Shown here piece after piece: positions 1-7,985 of a stretch of 64,000 nt of DNA (within the stretch, counting starts at the first letter, position 1; every line of letters begins with the position of its first letter). This DNA comes from Acinetobacter sp. ANC 5054. Its GTDB lineage: Bacteria > Pseudomonadota > Gammaproteobacteria > Pseudomonadales > Moraxellaceae. The stretch covers positions 1-64,000 of the forward strand of contig NZ_NEGG01000012.1 of the NCBI RefSeq assembly GCF_002135295.1. Direction: 5' to 3'. The position numbers and the translations under genes were made by a program. The notes under the pieces are model-generated. The model was not told where the DNA came from and made no database searches. It saw only the letters and a list, made by a program, of their open reading frames with translations.

Positions 1-29
1 TATATTACGCTTTCTTTTCAGAAAGTCAA
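1..29 (-). promoter_or_regulatory. Strong-looking leftward promoter at the window edge
   Basis: Read on the minus strand, TTGACT (24-29) lies 16 bases before TAATAT (2-7), close to the sigma-70 consensus. It would drive a transcript leaving the window to the left, so its target is not visible. A highly expressed RNA or protein gene is possible, but that is inference. Confidence 0.45.
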
Positions 30-337
30 CTAGCAAATCAAATTATTTTAAACTTTCTTAACAAAACCCAATCTAAACACTTCGTGCTAAGTTGCTGTTT
101 TATCAGAAGTTTTAATCTTCATTACCGCCGATGGATGTGCATTCTACAGCATTTCAGTACCGTTGCAACACCTATTTTTAAATATTTCTTTCGAGCGGGT
201 GTTTTTTACTCAAATTACATTTTTTTATTCAATTTTTAATCAAATTTGCTTTAATAGTAATTATTCAAGATTATTTGAACGTTTTTACTTATGATACGGC
301 AAACACTTTTGCTGAGTTAAAAGCGTCAGGACACAAT
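1..337. other. Intergenic region before the mlaA-like gene
   Basis: No open reading frame of note lies here. It holds the leftward promoter described above and AT-rich sequence upstream of the rightward gene. A TTG codon at 275 is in frame with that gene but lacks a ribosome-binding site, so I treat 275-337 as leader. Confidence 0.5.
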
Positions 338-1306
338 ATGCGCCATACTTCTTTTTTATATGCTGGGTTACTGTCTTTTGCTGTAACAGTTCCAGCATTT
401 GCAAATGACGAACCTGCTATAGAAGCTGATAACAGTTCAGAATCTGCCAATAAATCTAAAACACAACAACTTGCGCATACTGCGATGGTCAAATCATCAG
501 AAGTTGCAAAAAAATTATCTATTAATGCGAATGCTGCACAGTCAGACGAAGATAAAGATCCTTTTCAACCCTTAAACCGTCAGGTTTATGCGTTTAATGA
601 TTATTTAGATACACATGTCGCACGCCCACTTGCCATTCAATATGTCAAGAAAACACCTCAAGATATGCGTGAATCTTATCGTTCTTTTCGTAAAAACTTG
701 GGTGAGCCTTGGAATGCATTTAATCAGCTTATTCAAGGTCGCCCATCTCGCGCCGCAAAAACATTAGGCCGTTTTACTGTTAATACCTTAACCACACTTG
801 GTTTTGCCGACCCAGCAAGTCGTTTAGGCTTAACATCTGAAGATGAAAACTTTGGTGCGACTTTAGGATACTATGGTATTCCTTCTGGGCCTTATATTGT
901 TTTGCCCGTACTCGGTCCGAGTACCATTCGTCAAAGCATCGGCTTGGCTGTAGATAGTCAAGGCCGCCCTCAAAAATATATGTTAGATGGACATGATGCA
1001 GCATATTGGTCAGAGCAAGCTTTACGTGGGATAGATGCTCGTTCACAGCTACTTGATATTGAAGGCGCTTTACAAGGTGACCGATATTCGCAAATTCGTG
1101 ACTTTTATCTACAACGTTTAAGTTATTCAATTGCAGAAAAGAAAGGCATTGCTGAAGAAAACCTTTTTATTAGTGATGATGATGAAACCTTTGAGGACGA
1201 TGAAGATAATTCAACCGATACTTCAACTGATGATTCAACCAATGAGTCTACTGAAAATCCAGATGACAATATCGATGACGAGACTGATACCGATATTGTA
1301 AATTAA
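338..1306 (+). CDS. mlaA: MlaA/VacJ family outer-membrane lipid asymmetry protein
   Basis: The MlaA family removes misplaced phospholipids from the outer leaflet of the outer membrane and passes them to periplasmic MlaC. Residues about 74-270 carry family hallmarks: DPFQPLNR near the start, then GEPWNAFNQLIQG, GRFTVNT and GIPSGPYIVLPVLGP. I chose the ATG at 338 because it follows CAGG at good spacing and opens a clean signal peptide ending in PAFA. There is no lipobox cysteine, unlike E. coli MlaA, so this may not be a lipoprotein. The last 40 or so residues are an unusual Asp/Glu/Thr/Ser-rich tail, probably disordered. The rest of the Mla system is not nearby. Confidence 0.88.
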   Translation: MRHTSFLYAGLLSFAVTVPAFANDEPAIEADNSSESANKSKTQQLAHTAMVKSSEVAKKLSINANAAQSDEDKDPFQPLNRQVYAFNDYLDTHVARPLAIQYVKKTPQDMRESYRSFRKNLGEPWNAFNQLIQGRPSRAAKTLGRFTVNTLTTLGFADPASRLGLTSEDENFGATLGYYGIPSGPYIVLPVLGPSTIRQSIGLAVDSQGRPQKYMLDGHDAAYWSEQALRGIDARSQLLDIEGALQGDRYSQIRDFYLQRLSYSIAEKKGIAEENLFISDDDETFEDDEDNSTDTSTDDSTNESTENPDDNIDDETDTDIVN

Positions 1307-1403
1307 ATAATTTTTTCAATTGGCTGGTATGGTTTTTCCCTCCAGCCTTGTTTTGCTTGTTATAGTACGTTTATTCATTATCAAAGGATTCATCTGATTC
1401 TTT

Positions 1404-2372
1404 ATGTATTTCATTCAACCTACTCGTGATATTCCGTATTTAGATCAAGTACTTGATACACTTCCGAGTGTTCAAATGATTCACATTGAAGATCTAGACC
1501 TATACGATCCAACTATTATTGCTATTGCAGATGTTGCTGATTATTTAAACCATCAGTGGACGATTCCAACTATTGTTCTGGCTTTTGAAAATGAAGGCGC
1601 GGCATTGGCGCAAGCATGGCAACAAGGTGCACTAGCTGGCTGGGTATGGAACCATTTACCTGAAAATTTACAAGATGCTTTGATTAAGATTGATGCTCAA
1701 TATAAACGTAATCAGGATAGCCGAGATTTGCCGTCGGCAGCAGAATTACAAAAGCGTTTATTACCCAATCCCATTGAATTGCAAAATTATAAAGTCGAAA
1801 CTTTCTTTCAACCATCTGCATATTTATCTGGCGATTGGTACGATTATTGGAAAATTAGCGACAAAGAAATCATTTTCTATTTAGCCGATGTTTCAGGACA
1901 TGGTGTGACAAGTAGTTTATTGACTTCATGGATGGCAGCGTTCCATGGGCGCTCAAAAACCCCACGTGAGTTAATCAAAAAACTGAATGGCATGTTGGTT
2001 CAGGAAAATATTGAAAAGCATATCACCATGATTGCGGGTACATTAAATCTCGAAACGCATGTTTTAAAGTGGTCAAGTGCTGGACACTATCCTCCTGCAA
2101 TTTTATTTGAACCGGGCTTACCCGCTAAAATTTTAAATACCAGTAGTTTTCCGCTTGGCTTGACTGAAGATCTAGAAGTTGAAGAGTTTGAATTTACCTT
2201 AAATCGCTACTCACGCTTTGTAATTTGCTCAGATGGTGCACTCGAACCTTTTGATGGCGGACTGAATGAACAACTTGGTCAATTGGTTTATCATTTGCAA
2301 AATCAATCATTTCAGGCACCTGACCATGTTGCCGATGATATTGCCATTTTAAGTTTACGTCGAATCAATTAA
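1404..2372 (+). CDS. gigA: SpoIIE/RsbU-type PP2C serine phosphatase, GigA-like
   Basis: A 322-residue protein. The N-terminal 100 residues look like a degenerate receiver-like domain. Residues 110-322 form a PP2C (SpoIIE) phosphatase with metal-binding motifs GDWYD (143-147), ADVSGHG (161-167), SDG (276-278) and DD (311-312). Such enzymes dephosphorylate STAS anti-anti-sigma proteins, and a STAS gene follows at once. Family and neighbourhood match GigA of Acinetobacter baumannii, reported with GigB to control stress and antibiotic responses through the nitrogen phosphotransferase system. The fold and motifs are seen; the gig name rests on memory of that system. The start ATG has only a distant AAAGGA upstream. 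Confidence 0.85.
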   Translation: MYFIQPTRDIPYLDQVLDTLPSVQMIHIEDLDLYDPTIIAIADVADYLNHQWTIPTIVLAFENEGAALAQAWQQGALAGWVWNHLPENLQDALIKIDAQYKRNQDSRDLPSAAELQKRLLPNPIELQNYKVETFFQPSAYLSGDWYDYWKISDKEIIFYLADVSGHGVTSSLLTSWMAAFHGRSKTPRELIKKLNGMLVQENIEKHITMIAGTLNLETHVLKWSSAGHYPPAILFEPGLPAKILNTSSFPLGLTEDLEVEEFEFTLNRYSRFVICSDGALEPFDGGLNEQLGQLVYHLQNQSFQAPDHVADDIAILSLRRIN

Positions 2373-2483
2373 CCCTAAAATCAATAATTTAACCACATAA
2401 GACTTTCTTACGATACTCACCCACTTGAGTAAGCGTTGGCCCTATGGGATAATTTACTATCCTTCTCTGCAAATGGCATTTAT

Positions 2484-3002
2484 ATGTCAACAGGTCATGT
2501 TGAATATGCAAGCTTGAACGGAACGCATATTTTTAAGCTCATTGGCGAAGTGCGTGCCCAATCTTGTATTAGTCTAGACAAATTACTGAACAAAATTGAA
2601 CAGCAACAAAATGTAGTTGGTGCAATCGTTGATTTAACCCAAACGACATTTATTGATAGTACCGTTCTCGGCATTCTTGCCAAGCTTGGTTTGAAACTGA
2701 AACAAGTTCATCATATCCAAGCGGTTATGCTGTCTACAAATTCTGATATTTCAACGCTTGCAAATAGCATGGGCTTGGGTCAGGTGTTTGTCATCTTAAA
2801 TTACTGTGGTGATCCAAGTGTATGCACGCGTGCGCTCATGGAAGAACACATCACACATAGCAACATGCTAAATACAGTTTTAGATGCGCATAAAACGCTG
2901 ATGAAGCTAAATGACAGCAATCAAAATATGTTTGAGCCTTTGGTGAAGCAACTGCAAAAAGAGCAGGAAAATCTTGACCAAACAAGCCAGCAAAAAGCTT
3001 AA
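2484..3002 (+). CDS. gigB: STAS-domain anti-anti-sigma-like protein, GigB-like
   Basis: A 172-residue protein with a STAS domain at about residues 5-105. The loop FIDSTVLG (residues 56-63) is the typical site where STAS proteins are phosphorylated on Ser or Thr; here Ser59 and Thr60 are candidates. The remaining 65 residues are a helical, Gln/Glu-rich tail not typical of minimal STAS proteins. I start at ATG 2484, which gives the compact STAS beginning; an in-frame TTG at 2436 adds 16 residues of no STAS character. The gene lies 111 bases after the phosphatase and very likely shares its transcript. It should be the phosphatase substrate. In A. baumannii GigB is reported to act on NPr, whose gene is also in this window (44771-45040). 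Confidence 0.82.
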   Translation: MSTGHVEYASLNGTHIFKLIGEVRAQSCISLDKLLNKIEQQQNVVGAIVDLTQTTFIDSTVLGILAKLGLKLKQVHHIQAVMLSTNSDISTLANSMGLGQVFVILNYCGDPSVCTRALMEEHITHSNMLNTVLDAHKTLMKLNDSNQNMFEPLVKQLQKEQENLDQTSQQKA

Positions 3003-3034
3003 TTCATAATAAAAAGAATGGATATACTCGCCTC

Positions 3035-3859
3035 ATGCCTTTAGTTTCCGTTGCACAAATGAATTCACAAAATGACATTGAAGAAAACTTCAAAGTGATT
3101 GAATCGTTGATGCAACAAAGTCAGGCGCAAGGCGCGAGTCTCATTGTGTTTCCTGAGAATTTTGTATGTTTTGCTGCTGGAAAACAGCGTGAAACTGCCG
3201 CTCAGTTTGAAAGTATTCAACAACGTTTGGAACAACTGGCACACCAATATCAACTATGGATTGTTGCGGGCACACTACCGTGCCCTTTTCGCCCTGACGG
3301 TTCAGTGATTCAAGATGGTCGTGTTCGTACTGTAAGCTTATGTATTAGCCCAGAAAAAACTGAAGCACGCTATGACAAGATTCACCTCTTTGATGTGCAA
3401 GTCGGTGATGCTGTAGGGGGTTATCAAGAATCTAAATTTTTTGAACCCGGCACAGATCTTGTCGTTGCCAATACCCCTTTTGGCAATATTGGTTTGATCG
3501 TCTGCTATGACCTTCGATTCCCAGAACTTGCACTGAAACTACGTACAAAAGGCGCGAATATTTTGACTGCGCCTGCAGCATTTACTTACACCACAGGGGA
3601 AATGCACTGGCAACTGCTTTTACAAGCACGAGCAATGGATACCCAATGTGCTGTTTTAGGTTCTGCGCAACAAGGTTGGCATGGAGAAAAGCGTCAAACT
3701 TGGGGACATACGGGCGCAGCCAATAGCCATGGTCAAATACAAAATATCATTCAGACCGAAGGTGCTGGCTTAATTACCGTACCATTTGATTTGTTGGAAC
3801 AAACAAAAATCCGTGAATCGATGCCACTGATGCAACATCGTGTTTTAGTGCAATACTAA
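3035..3859 (+). CDS. Carbon-nitrogen hydrolase (nitrilase superfamily, Nit1/NIT2-like)
   Basis: A 274-residue cytosolic hydrolase with the nitrilase-superfamily triad: Glu41 in VFPENF, Lys115 in RYDKIHLFD and Cys157 in VCYDLRFPE. The RYDKIHLFDVQVGD pattern with a short FEPGTDLV segment fits the Nit/omega-amidase branch. Its members hydrolyse deaminated glutathione or alpha-ketoglutaramate, making this probably a metabolite-repair amidase. The exact substrate cannot be read from the sequence. It begins 32 bases after the STAS gene on the same strand and may be co-transcribed with it. No terminator is visible after it. Confidence 0.85.
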   Translation: MPLVSVAQMNSQNDIEENFKVIESLMQQSQAQGASLIVFPENFVCFAAGKQRETAAQFESIQQRLEQLAHQYQLWIVAGTLPCPFRPDGSVIQDGRVRTVSLCISPEKTEARYDKIHLFDVQVGDAVGGYQESKFFEPGTDLVVANTPFGNIGLIVCYDLRFPELALKLRTKGANILTAPAAFTYTTGEMHWQLLLQARAMDTQCAVLGSAQQGWHGEKRQTWGHTGAANSHGQIQNIIQTEGAGLITVPFDLLEQTKIRESMPLMQHRVLVQY

Positions 3860-3870
3860 ATTTCAAAGCG

Positions 3871-3891
3871 TTGTATTGATTAAAATTACAA
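3871..3891. promoter_or_regulatory. Candidate operator (imperfect palindrome) before ohr
   Basis: An AT-rich imperfect palindrome, TTGTA at 3871-3875 mirrored by TACAA at 3887-3891, sits about 73 bases before the ohr start. OhrR-type MarR regulators bind AT-rich palindromes upstream of ohr. No ohrR gene is in the window, so this is a suggestion only. Confidence 0.2.
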
Positions 3892-3963
3892 AAAAACTGA
3901 ATATTAATTAAGCAAAATCCCACACGATAAGGTTCTAAGCAATCATCATAGGGATTACAAAAA

Positions 3964-4392
3964 ATGACTTTAGAAAAAGCTGTTTATACTGCCCATGCCA
4001 AAGCAACAGGTGGCCGCGATGGTCGTGCAACGACTTCTGACGGTCATTTAGATGTACAACTTGCCGTGCCTAAAATTATGGGGGGCACAGGCAATGGAAC
4101 CAATCCAGAACAATTATTTGCTGCGGGTTACTCTGCCTGCTTTTTAGGTGCAATGAAATTTGTGTCAAACCGAGACAAACTCAATATACCCAAAGATGCG
4201 TATGTTGAAGGCGATGTCGGGATTGGTCCGATTCCAACAGGATTCGGGATTGAGGTTACTTTAAATATTCACCTAGAAGGGATGGATGCAGCTGAAGCGA
4301 AAAAGCTAGTCGATGCGGCGCATATTGTCTGTCCATACTCCAATGCCACACGTAATAACATTAATGTAACGCTGAATATTGTGACCGAATAA
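3964..4392 (+). CDS. ohr: Organic hydroperoxide resistance protein (Ohr/OsmC family)
   Basis: A 142-residue thiol peroxidase. Ohr proteins reduce organic and lipid hydroperoxides using two cysteines and lipoyl-dependent recycling. Both are present: Cys59 in GYSACF and Cys123 in IVCPYSNATR. The N-terminal GGRDGRATTSDG pattern and PEQLFAAGYSACF are typical of Ohr rather than OsmC. The length is normal for the family. AGGGA lies upstream of the ATG at workable spacing. The gene stands alone between an amidase and a small exported protein. It is probably induced by peroxides, but no regulator gene is adjacent. Confidence 0.95.
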   Translation: MTLEKAVYTAHAKATGGRDGRATTSDGHLDVQLAVPKIMGGTGNGTNPEQLFAAGYSACFLGAMKFVSNRDKLNIPKDAYVEGDVGIGPIPTGFGIEVTLNIHLEGMDAAEAKKLVDAAHIVCPYSNATRNNINVTLNIVTE

Positions 4393-4415
4393 ATCATCCG
4401 ATCTATTATAAAGCT

Positions 4416-4454
4416 TGAGCACTTCTGGTTTAAACCAATAACAAGGGGTGCTCA
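4416..4454. repeat. Nested inverted repeats downstream of ohr
   Basis: Seven-base arms TGAGCAC (4416-4422) and GTGCTCA (4448-4454) enclose a perfect 12-base palindrome, TGGTTTAAACCA (4426-4437). No U-run follows, so it is not a standard intrinsic terminator. It could be a weak terminator, an mRNA 3' end structure or a protein-binding site. Confidence 0.4.
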
Positions 4455-4588
4455 TTATCAAATATCATTCCAAGTTTGCATTATTCATCATCGTTCATTG
4501 AAAGCAGATACGTTAAATCTCTAATTCTCAAATGCTTTAAATCTTGTTAAAATAAAACTGATTCTCATTTACGTTTTTTGTGCTTCTT

Positions 4589-4987
4589 ATGCTTTTACTC
4601 AAACCTCTCCTTGTCACTTCTTTATTATTGAGTATTTCAAGTTTGTCTTTTGCCGAACTCACTATTTCTGAAAAAGTTCGCCCACTGATCAACTCTCAGG
4701 TTAATCCCAATATTCAACGTTTAGATATTCCACCTACACCTGGAAATATTTCTTTACCGTCTTTTGGTCAAGGTATTATTGGCTGGGGCACAGGTCCTGA
4801 CGGTGCAGAAGCGCGCTTAAACAACATCACCAAAGCTGACGTTGATAAGCTCAAAACGCAAAATGTGACTTTAGAAATGATTGAGACTTGGCAGAAGTTT
4901 TATGAAAATGAAACCCAGCGCAATGGTGGCAACCCCACTGCTCCATTTCGCGCACAATTGATGAAAAAAATAGTTAGTTTGTGGTAA
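4589..4987 (+). CDS. Small exported protein of unknown function
   Basis: A product of about 132 residues with a hydrophobic N-terminal signal sequence ending near SLSFA. The mature part is about 110 residues and rich in Pro/Gly early on, with a GIIGWGTGPDGAEAR segment followed by a helical region. It reminds me of an uncharacterised DUF4951-like family seen in Acinetobacter, but I am not certain. The start could be GTG 4580 or ATG 4589; neither has a clear ribosome-binding site, and I prefer the ATG. A good intrinsic terminator follows directly, so this is probably a single-gene transcript. No function is proposed. Confidence 0.65.
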   Translation: MLLLKPLLVTSLLLSISSLSFAELTISEKVRPLINSQVNPNIQRLDIPPTPGNISLPSFGQGIIGWGTGPDGAEARLNNITKADVDKLKTQNVTLEMIETWQKFYENETQRNGGNPTAPFRAQLMKKIVSLW

Positions 4988-4998
4988 TGCTCGTATTC

Positions 4999-5028
4999 AA
5001 AATAGCTCACGAAAGTGGGCTATTTTTC
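4999..5028 (+). terminator. Intrinsic terminator after the small exported protein gene
   Basis: The stem AATAGCTCAC / GTGGGCTATT with a GAAA loop is followed by a run of T, 12 bases after the stop codon of the upstream gene. Confidence 0.85.
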
Positions 5029-5144
5029 TAATATCAAACAATAAAAATCGACTTATCAAATCATGTTTAAAATTAAAAAAAACGTTATATTGAGCCATCT
5101 AAAAATATTAATCATAAAAAACTTAATTGATTAAAAGACTTAAA

Positions 5145-5495
5145 ATGAAAAAAATCTTTTCAATATTCACGATCAGTCTTGCACTTACAGCATGTAACCA
5201 AACACCTACCGCTGATTTTTCAGGAGAATGGAAACAAATCCCTGAAACTGACAGTCTGCGTAAATTAACGATTTCAAAACAAGACGATGAATATCAAATT
5301 AAAGATGAGTTTTGGCTTAATAAAAATAATACTGAACGTACATCAAGTGCGGCTTCAGGCCTCGCTGAACAAGATCATGAGGTCTTAAAATACAAAGATA
5401 GTCAACAGATTGAACTTAAACTGACCGATGCAACGCATCTCACCCTAACAGACAGAGAATATGATGCTGTCATTCATTTTGAGAAAATAAACTAA
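5145..5495 (+). CDS. Small predicted lipoprotein of unknown function
   Basis: A 116-residue product with a lipoprotein signal peptide: basic MKK start, hydrophobic stretch and lipobox LTAC, with the lipidated Cys at about residue 17. The mature part opens with FSGEWKQ, then alternating polar/hydrophobic segments that suggest a small beta-sandwich of lipocalin or META-like size. I cannot assign a family. I start at ATG 5145 because the signal peptide begins there; an upstream in-frame TTG at 5127 only adds basic residues. A terminator follows at once, so the gene is probably monocistronic. Confidence 0.7.
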   Translation: MKKIFSIFTISLALTACNQTPTADFSGEWKQIPETDSLRKLTISKQDDEYQIKDEFWLNKNNTERTSSAASGLAEQDHEVLKYKDSQQIELKLTDATHLTLTDREYDAVIHFEKIN

Positions 5496-5499
5496 TTAG

Positions 5500-5538
5500 A
5501 AAAAGCCCCGAAATTTTTCAACGATTTCGAGGCTTTCT
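5500..5538. terminator. Bidirectional intrinsic terminator
   Basis: The stem GCCCCGAAAT / ATTTCGAGGC is flanked by A-run and T-run, between the convergent lipoprotein gene (+) and gspE (-). It can serve both. Confidence 0.85.
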
Positions 5539-5566
5539 TATCAGACTGACTTTCTTCTAAAAACTT

Positions 5567-7054
5567 TTATTCAGCAGCTTCGTTCGTTACACGTAAAACC
5601 TCTTCCAGCGTTGTTTTCCCTGCGAGCACTTTACGTAATCCATCATCACGAATTGAACCTGCACTTTCTCGCACATGATTTTCCAATTCAAATTCAGCCG
5701 CATTACTATGGATCAAACGACGCGTGTGCTCATCAATCGGAACAATTTCATAGATTGCCGTACGGCCAGTAAAGCCCGTATGCGAACATTGTTCACAGCC
5801 TTTGGGTTGCGGTAGTTGTAAATCAGCCGAGGTATCAAGATGTTTGAATAACGCTTTTTCAAAATCATCTGCAATGTGCCACGTTGCACAGTGTCGGCAT
5901 AAGGTTCGCACAAGTCGCTGTGCTACCACGCCAATGAGTGAGCTTGAAAGTAAAAAGGGTTCAATCCCCATGTCTTTTAAACGAGTCACTGCACCAATTG
6001 CAGTATTGGTATGTAGCGTTGACAGCACCAAGTGACCTGTTAATGATGCTTGTACCGCAATTTCGGCAGTTTCTAAATCACGAATCTCACCAACCATCAC
6101 GACATCTGGATCTTGACGAAGCATGGCCTTCAAAGCACGTGCAAAAGTCATATCCACTTTGGTATTGACCTGTGTCTGCCCAATCCCTTCCAATTGATAT
6201 TCAATAGGATCTTCAGCGGTCAAAATATTTTTTGAACCGTCATTTAAGTCCGATAGTGCTGCATAGAGTGTGGTGGTTTTACCTGAACCCGTTGGCCCAG
6301 TCACTAAAATAATGCCATGCGGACGATGAACCAATTGCTTAAGTCGGTCATAGTCATGTTGCATCAAACCCAAATGTGTCATGTTTAAACGCCCTGCTTG
6401 TTTATCAAGCAGACGCATTACGACACGTTCACCATACGAAGATGGTAAGGTTGAAACACGCACATCAACTTCACGCCCTGCAAGACGCAGCGAAATACGA
6501 CCATCTTGCGGGATTCGCTTCTCCGCAATATCAAGTTTGGCCATGACTTTAATACGTGACACTAAAAGCGGTGCTAATTCACGACGTGGCTGCACAATTT
6601 CTCGTAATTGCCCATCTACACGTAAGCGTACAGATAATTTTTTCTCGAAAGATTCAATATGAATATCTGATGCACCGACACGAATGGCTTCAGAAAGTAA
6701 TGCATTAATTAAACGGACAATGGGCGCATCATCTTCCTGATCCATCAAATCTTCAGCTTCAGGCACCGAGTCTGCAAGACTCAATAGATCTGGATGATCC
6801 TCCAGACCCGCAGCAACTTGTTGCGACTCTCCTGTATCCCCTGCAAAACTTGAACTGAGTAATTGATTAAATTCTTGTTCTGTACACAATTGATATTGTG
6901 CAGGATGGCCTAGATATCGACGTGCTTCTTGCAATGCCAAGAGTGGCGTGCTGTTACGACGTACAATAAATGCTTGATCACCCTCATATCGAAGCAATAC
7001 GCCATGACGCTTGGCAAAACTATATGGTATTTGTAATTGTTTAAGTACTTGCAT
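5567..7054 (-). CDS. gspE: Type II secretion system ATPase GspE
   Basis: This is the cytoplasmic ATPase that powers the type II secretion pseudopilus. The 495-residue protein has an N-terminal GspE/PilB domain, Walker A GPTGSGKT (about 253-260), an Asp/Walker B region with VMVGEIRD (about 319-326), and two zinc-binding CxxC pairs (CRHC and CEQC) near residues 390-435. The zinc-finger spacing separates it from twitching ATPases. The chosen ATG at 7054 directly follows an in-frame GTG at 7057; either is possible. No other gsp gene is adjacent, in keeping with the scattered T2SS genes of Acinetobacter. PilB is the main alternative, but the overall pattern favours GspE. Confidence 0.92.
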   Translation of the reverse strand: MQVLKQLQIPYSFAKRHGVLLRYEGDQAFIVRRNSTPLLALQEARRYLGHPAQYQLCTEQEFNQLLSSSFAGDTGESQQVAAGLEDHPDLLSLADSVPEAEDLMDQEDDAPIVRLINALLSEAIRVGASDIHIESFEKKLSVRLRVDGQLREIVQPRRELAPLLVSRIKVMAKLDIAEKRIPQDGRISLRLAGREVDVRVSTLPSSYGERVVMRLLDKQAGRLNMTHLGLMQHDYDRLKQLVHRPHGIILVTGPTGSGKTTTLYAALSDLNDGSKNILTAEDPIEYQLEGIGQTQVNTKVDMTFARALKAMLRQDPDVVMVGEIRDLETAEIAVQASLTGHLVLSTLHTNTAIGAVTRLKDMGIEPFLLSSSLIGVVAQRLVRTLCRHCATWHIADDFEKALFKHLDTSADLQLPQPKGCEQCSHTGFTGRTAIYEIVPIDEHTRRLIHSNAAEFELENHVRESAGSIRDDGLRKVLAGKTTLEEVLRVTNEAAE

Positions 7055-7154
7055 CACGCATTATAATGATGAAAAAAGTTGTTTTGAGTGTACTCTAAGC
7101 ATCTGACAGCGTGAAGTCTGTTTTTAGGATTTATCAAGATAAGGGAAATACGCA

Positions 7155-7976
7155 TTGCCATTACAGAATGAATTCTCAGAAAAAGAATCTCCAAAACTCA
7201 AGTGGTGGGGTGAATATCAATTCGAGCTAAACCATCCACAAAGCTGGCAGTTTGGATCGCTTTTGTTTCGCGTGACGCGTGGTATGCAAGAGTGGCGCAT
7301 GGAATATCATCGCCCGACTTTTCAATTTGACTATGAACAGCAATGGCATCAAATATTTGACCCTGAGTTTGGATTTCCACAACCCGTGAAAATGGAACGT
7401 TATATGTTCCGTCAGACGCATGATAAAATTCAAATCATGCCTCGTTTGGCAGATCGTTCTGTGGTGATTAAACCTGTCGACCCGATTTATATTCCTGCAG
7501 GTCAACGCGGTACTTTATATATCAGCACCCCACTTTGGGTTGCAGGCTTTGTTGAAGGCTTAAAAGAACCTTTATTTGATATTCCTGTCATTTTACCTAA
7601 AGATACTTGGTTTGGGCCGAACCATCGTATGGGCGAAGTGTGTTATGCCACCGCTGTAGATGGCCGAACTGAATTAAAACAACTTAAACCCCGAGCTTTT
7701 CGAGCAGTCACGCCCATTGAATTTCATAATGTTAGCAATGAGCAAATCCGTTTTGACCGTATGAATGTCCCTGTGCCAGCACTGCCTTTATTTTATAGTG
7801 AAAGTACTGGACGACTATGGACTTCACAAATTCGGGTTGTACATGAAGGAACCGATAAACCGCCTCGGATTAAAATTGAAAACCGCACACCACCACAGGC
7901 AGGTGATGTGACCTATTTACATCCTCCCCGTGAATCTGCCCATGTGCTGTTCAATATGTTTGATTCATTTTTCTAA
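7155..7976 (+). CDS. Uncharacterised protein (DUF432-like?) upstream of an MscS channel
   Basis: A 273-residue soluble protein rich in Trp, Tyr and Arg, with no signal peptide or membrane segment. I do not recognise it firmly; its size and position next to an MscS channel recall DUF432 proteins. The start is a TTG at 7155, supported by AAGGGA eight bases upstream; no in-frame ATG nearby has a comparable site. The gene ends nine bases before the channel gene and is surely co-transcribed. A role tied to the channel or to envelope stress is inference from position only. Confidence 0.75.
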   Translation: MPLQNEFSEKESPKLKWWGEYQFELNHPQSWQFGSLLFRVTRGMQEWRMEYHRPTFQFDYEQQWHQIFDPEFGFPQPVKMERYMFRQTHDKIQIMPRLADRSVVIKPVDPIYIPAGQRGTLYISTPLWVAGFVEGLKEPLFDIPVILPKDTWFGPNHRMGEVCYATAVDGRTELKQLKPRAFRAVTPIEFHNVSNEQIRFDRMNVPVPALPLFYSESTGRLWTSQIRVVHEGTDKPPRIKIENRTPPQAGDVTYLHPPRESAHVLFNMFDSFF

Positions 7977-7985
7977 GAGCGAATT

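Noticed and set aside
275-337. TTG start 63 bases upstream of the mlaA-like ATG
   Set aside because: It would place 21 polar residues before the signal peptide; no ribosome-binding site.
4553-4575. Fur-box-like sequence before the 4589 gene
   Set aside because: Only about 12 of 19 positions fit the consensus, which is common in AT-rich DNA; no iron gene is adjacent.
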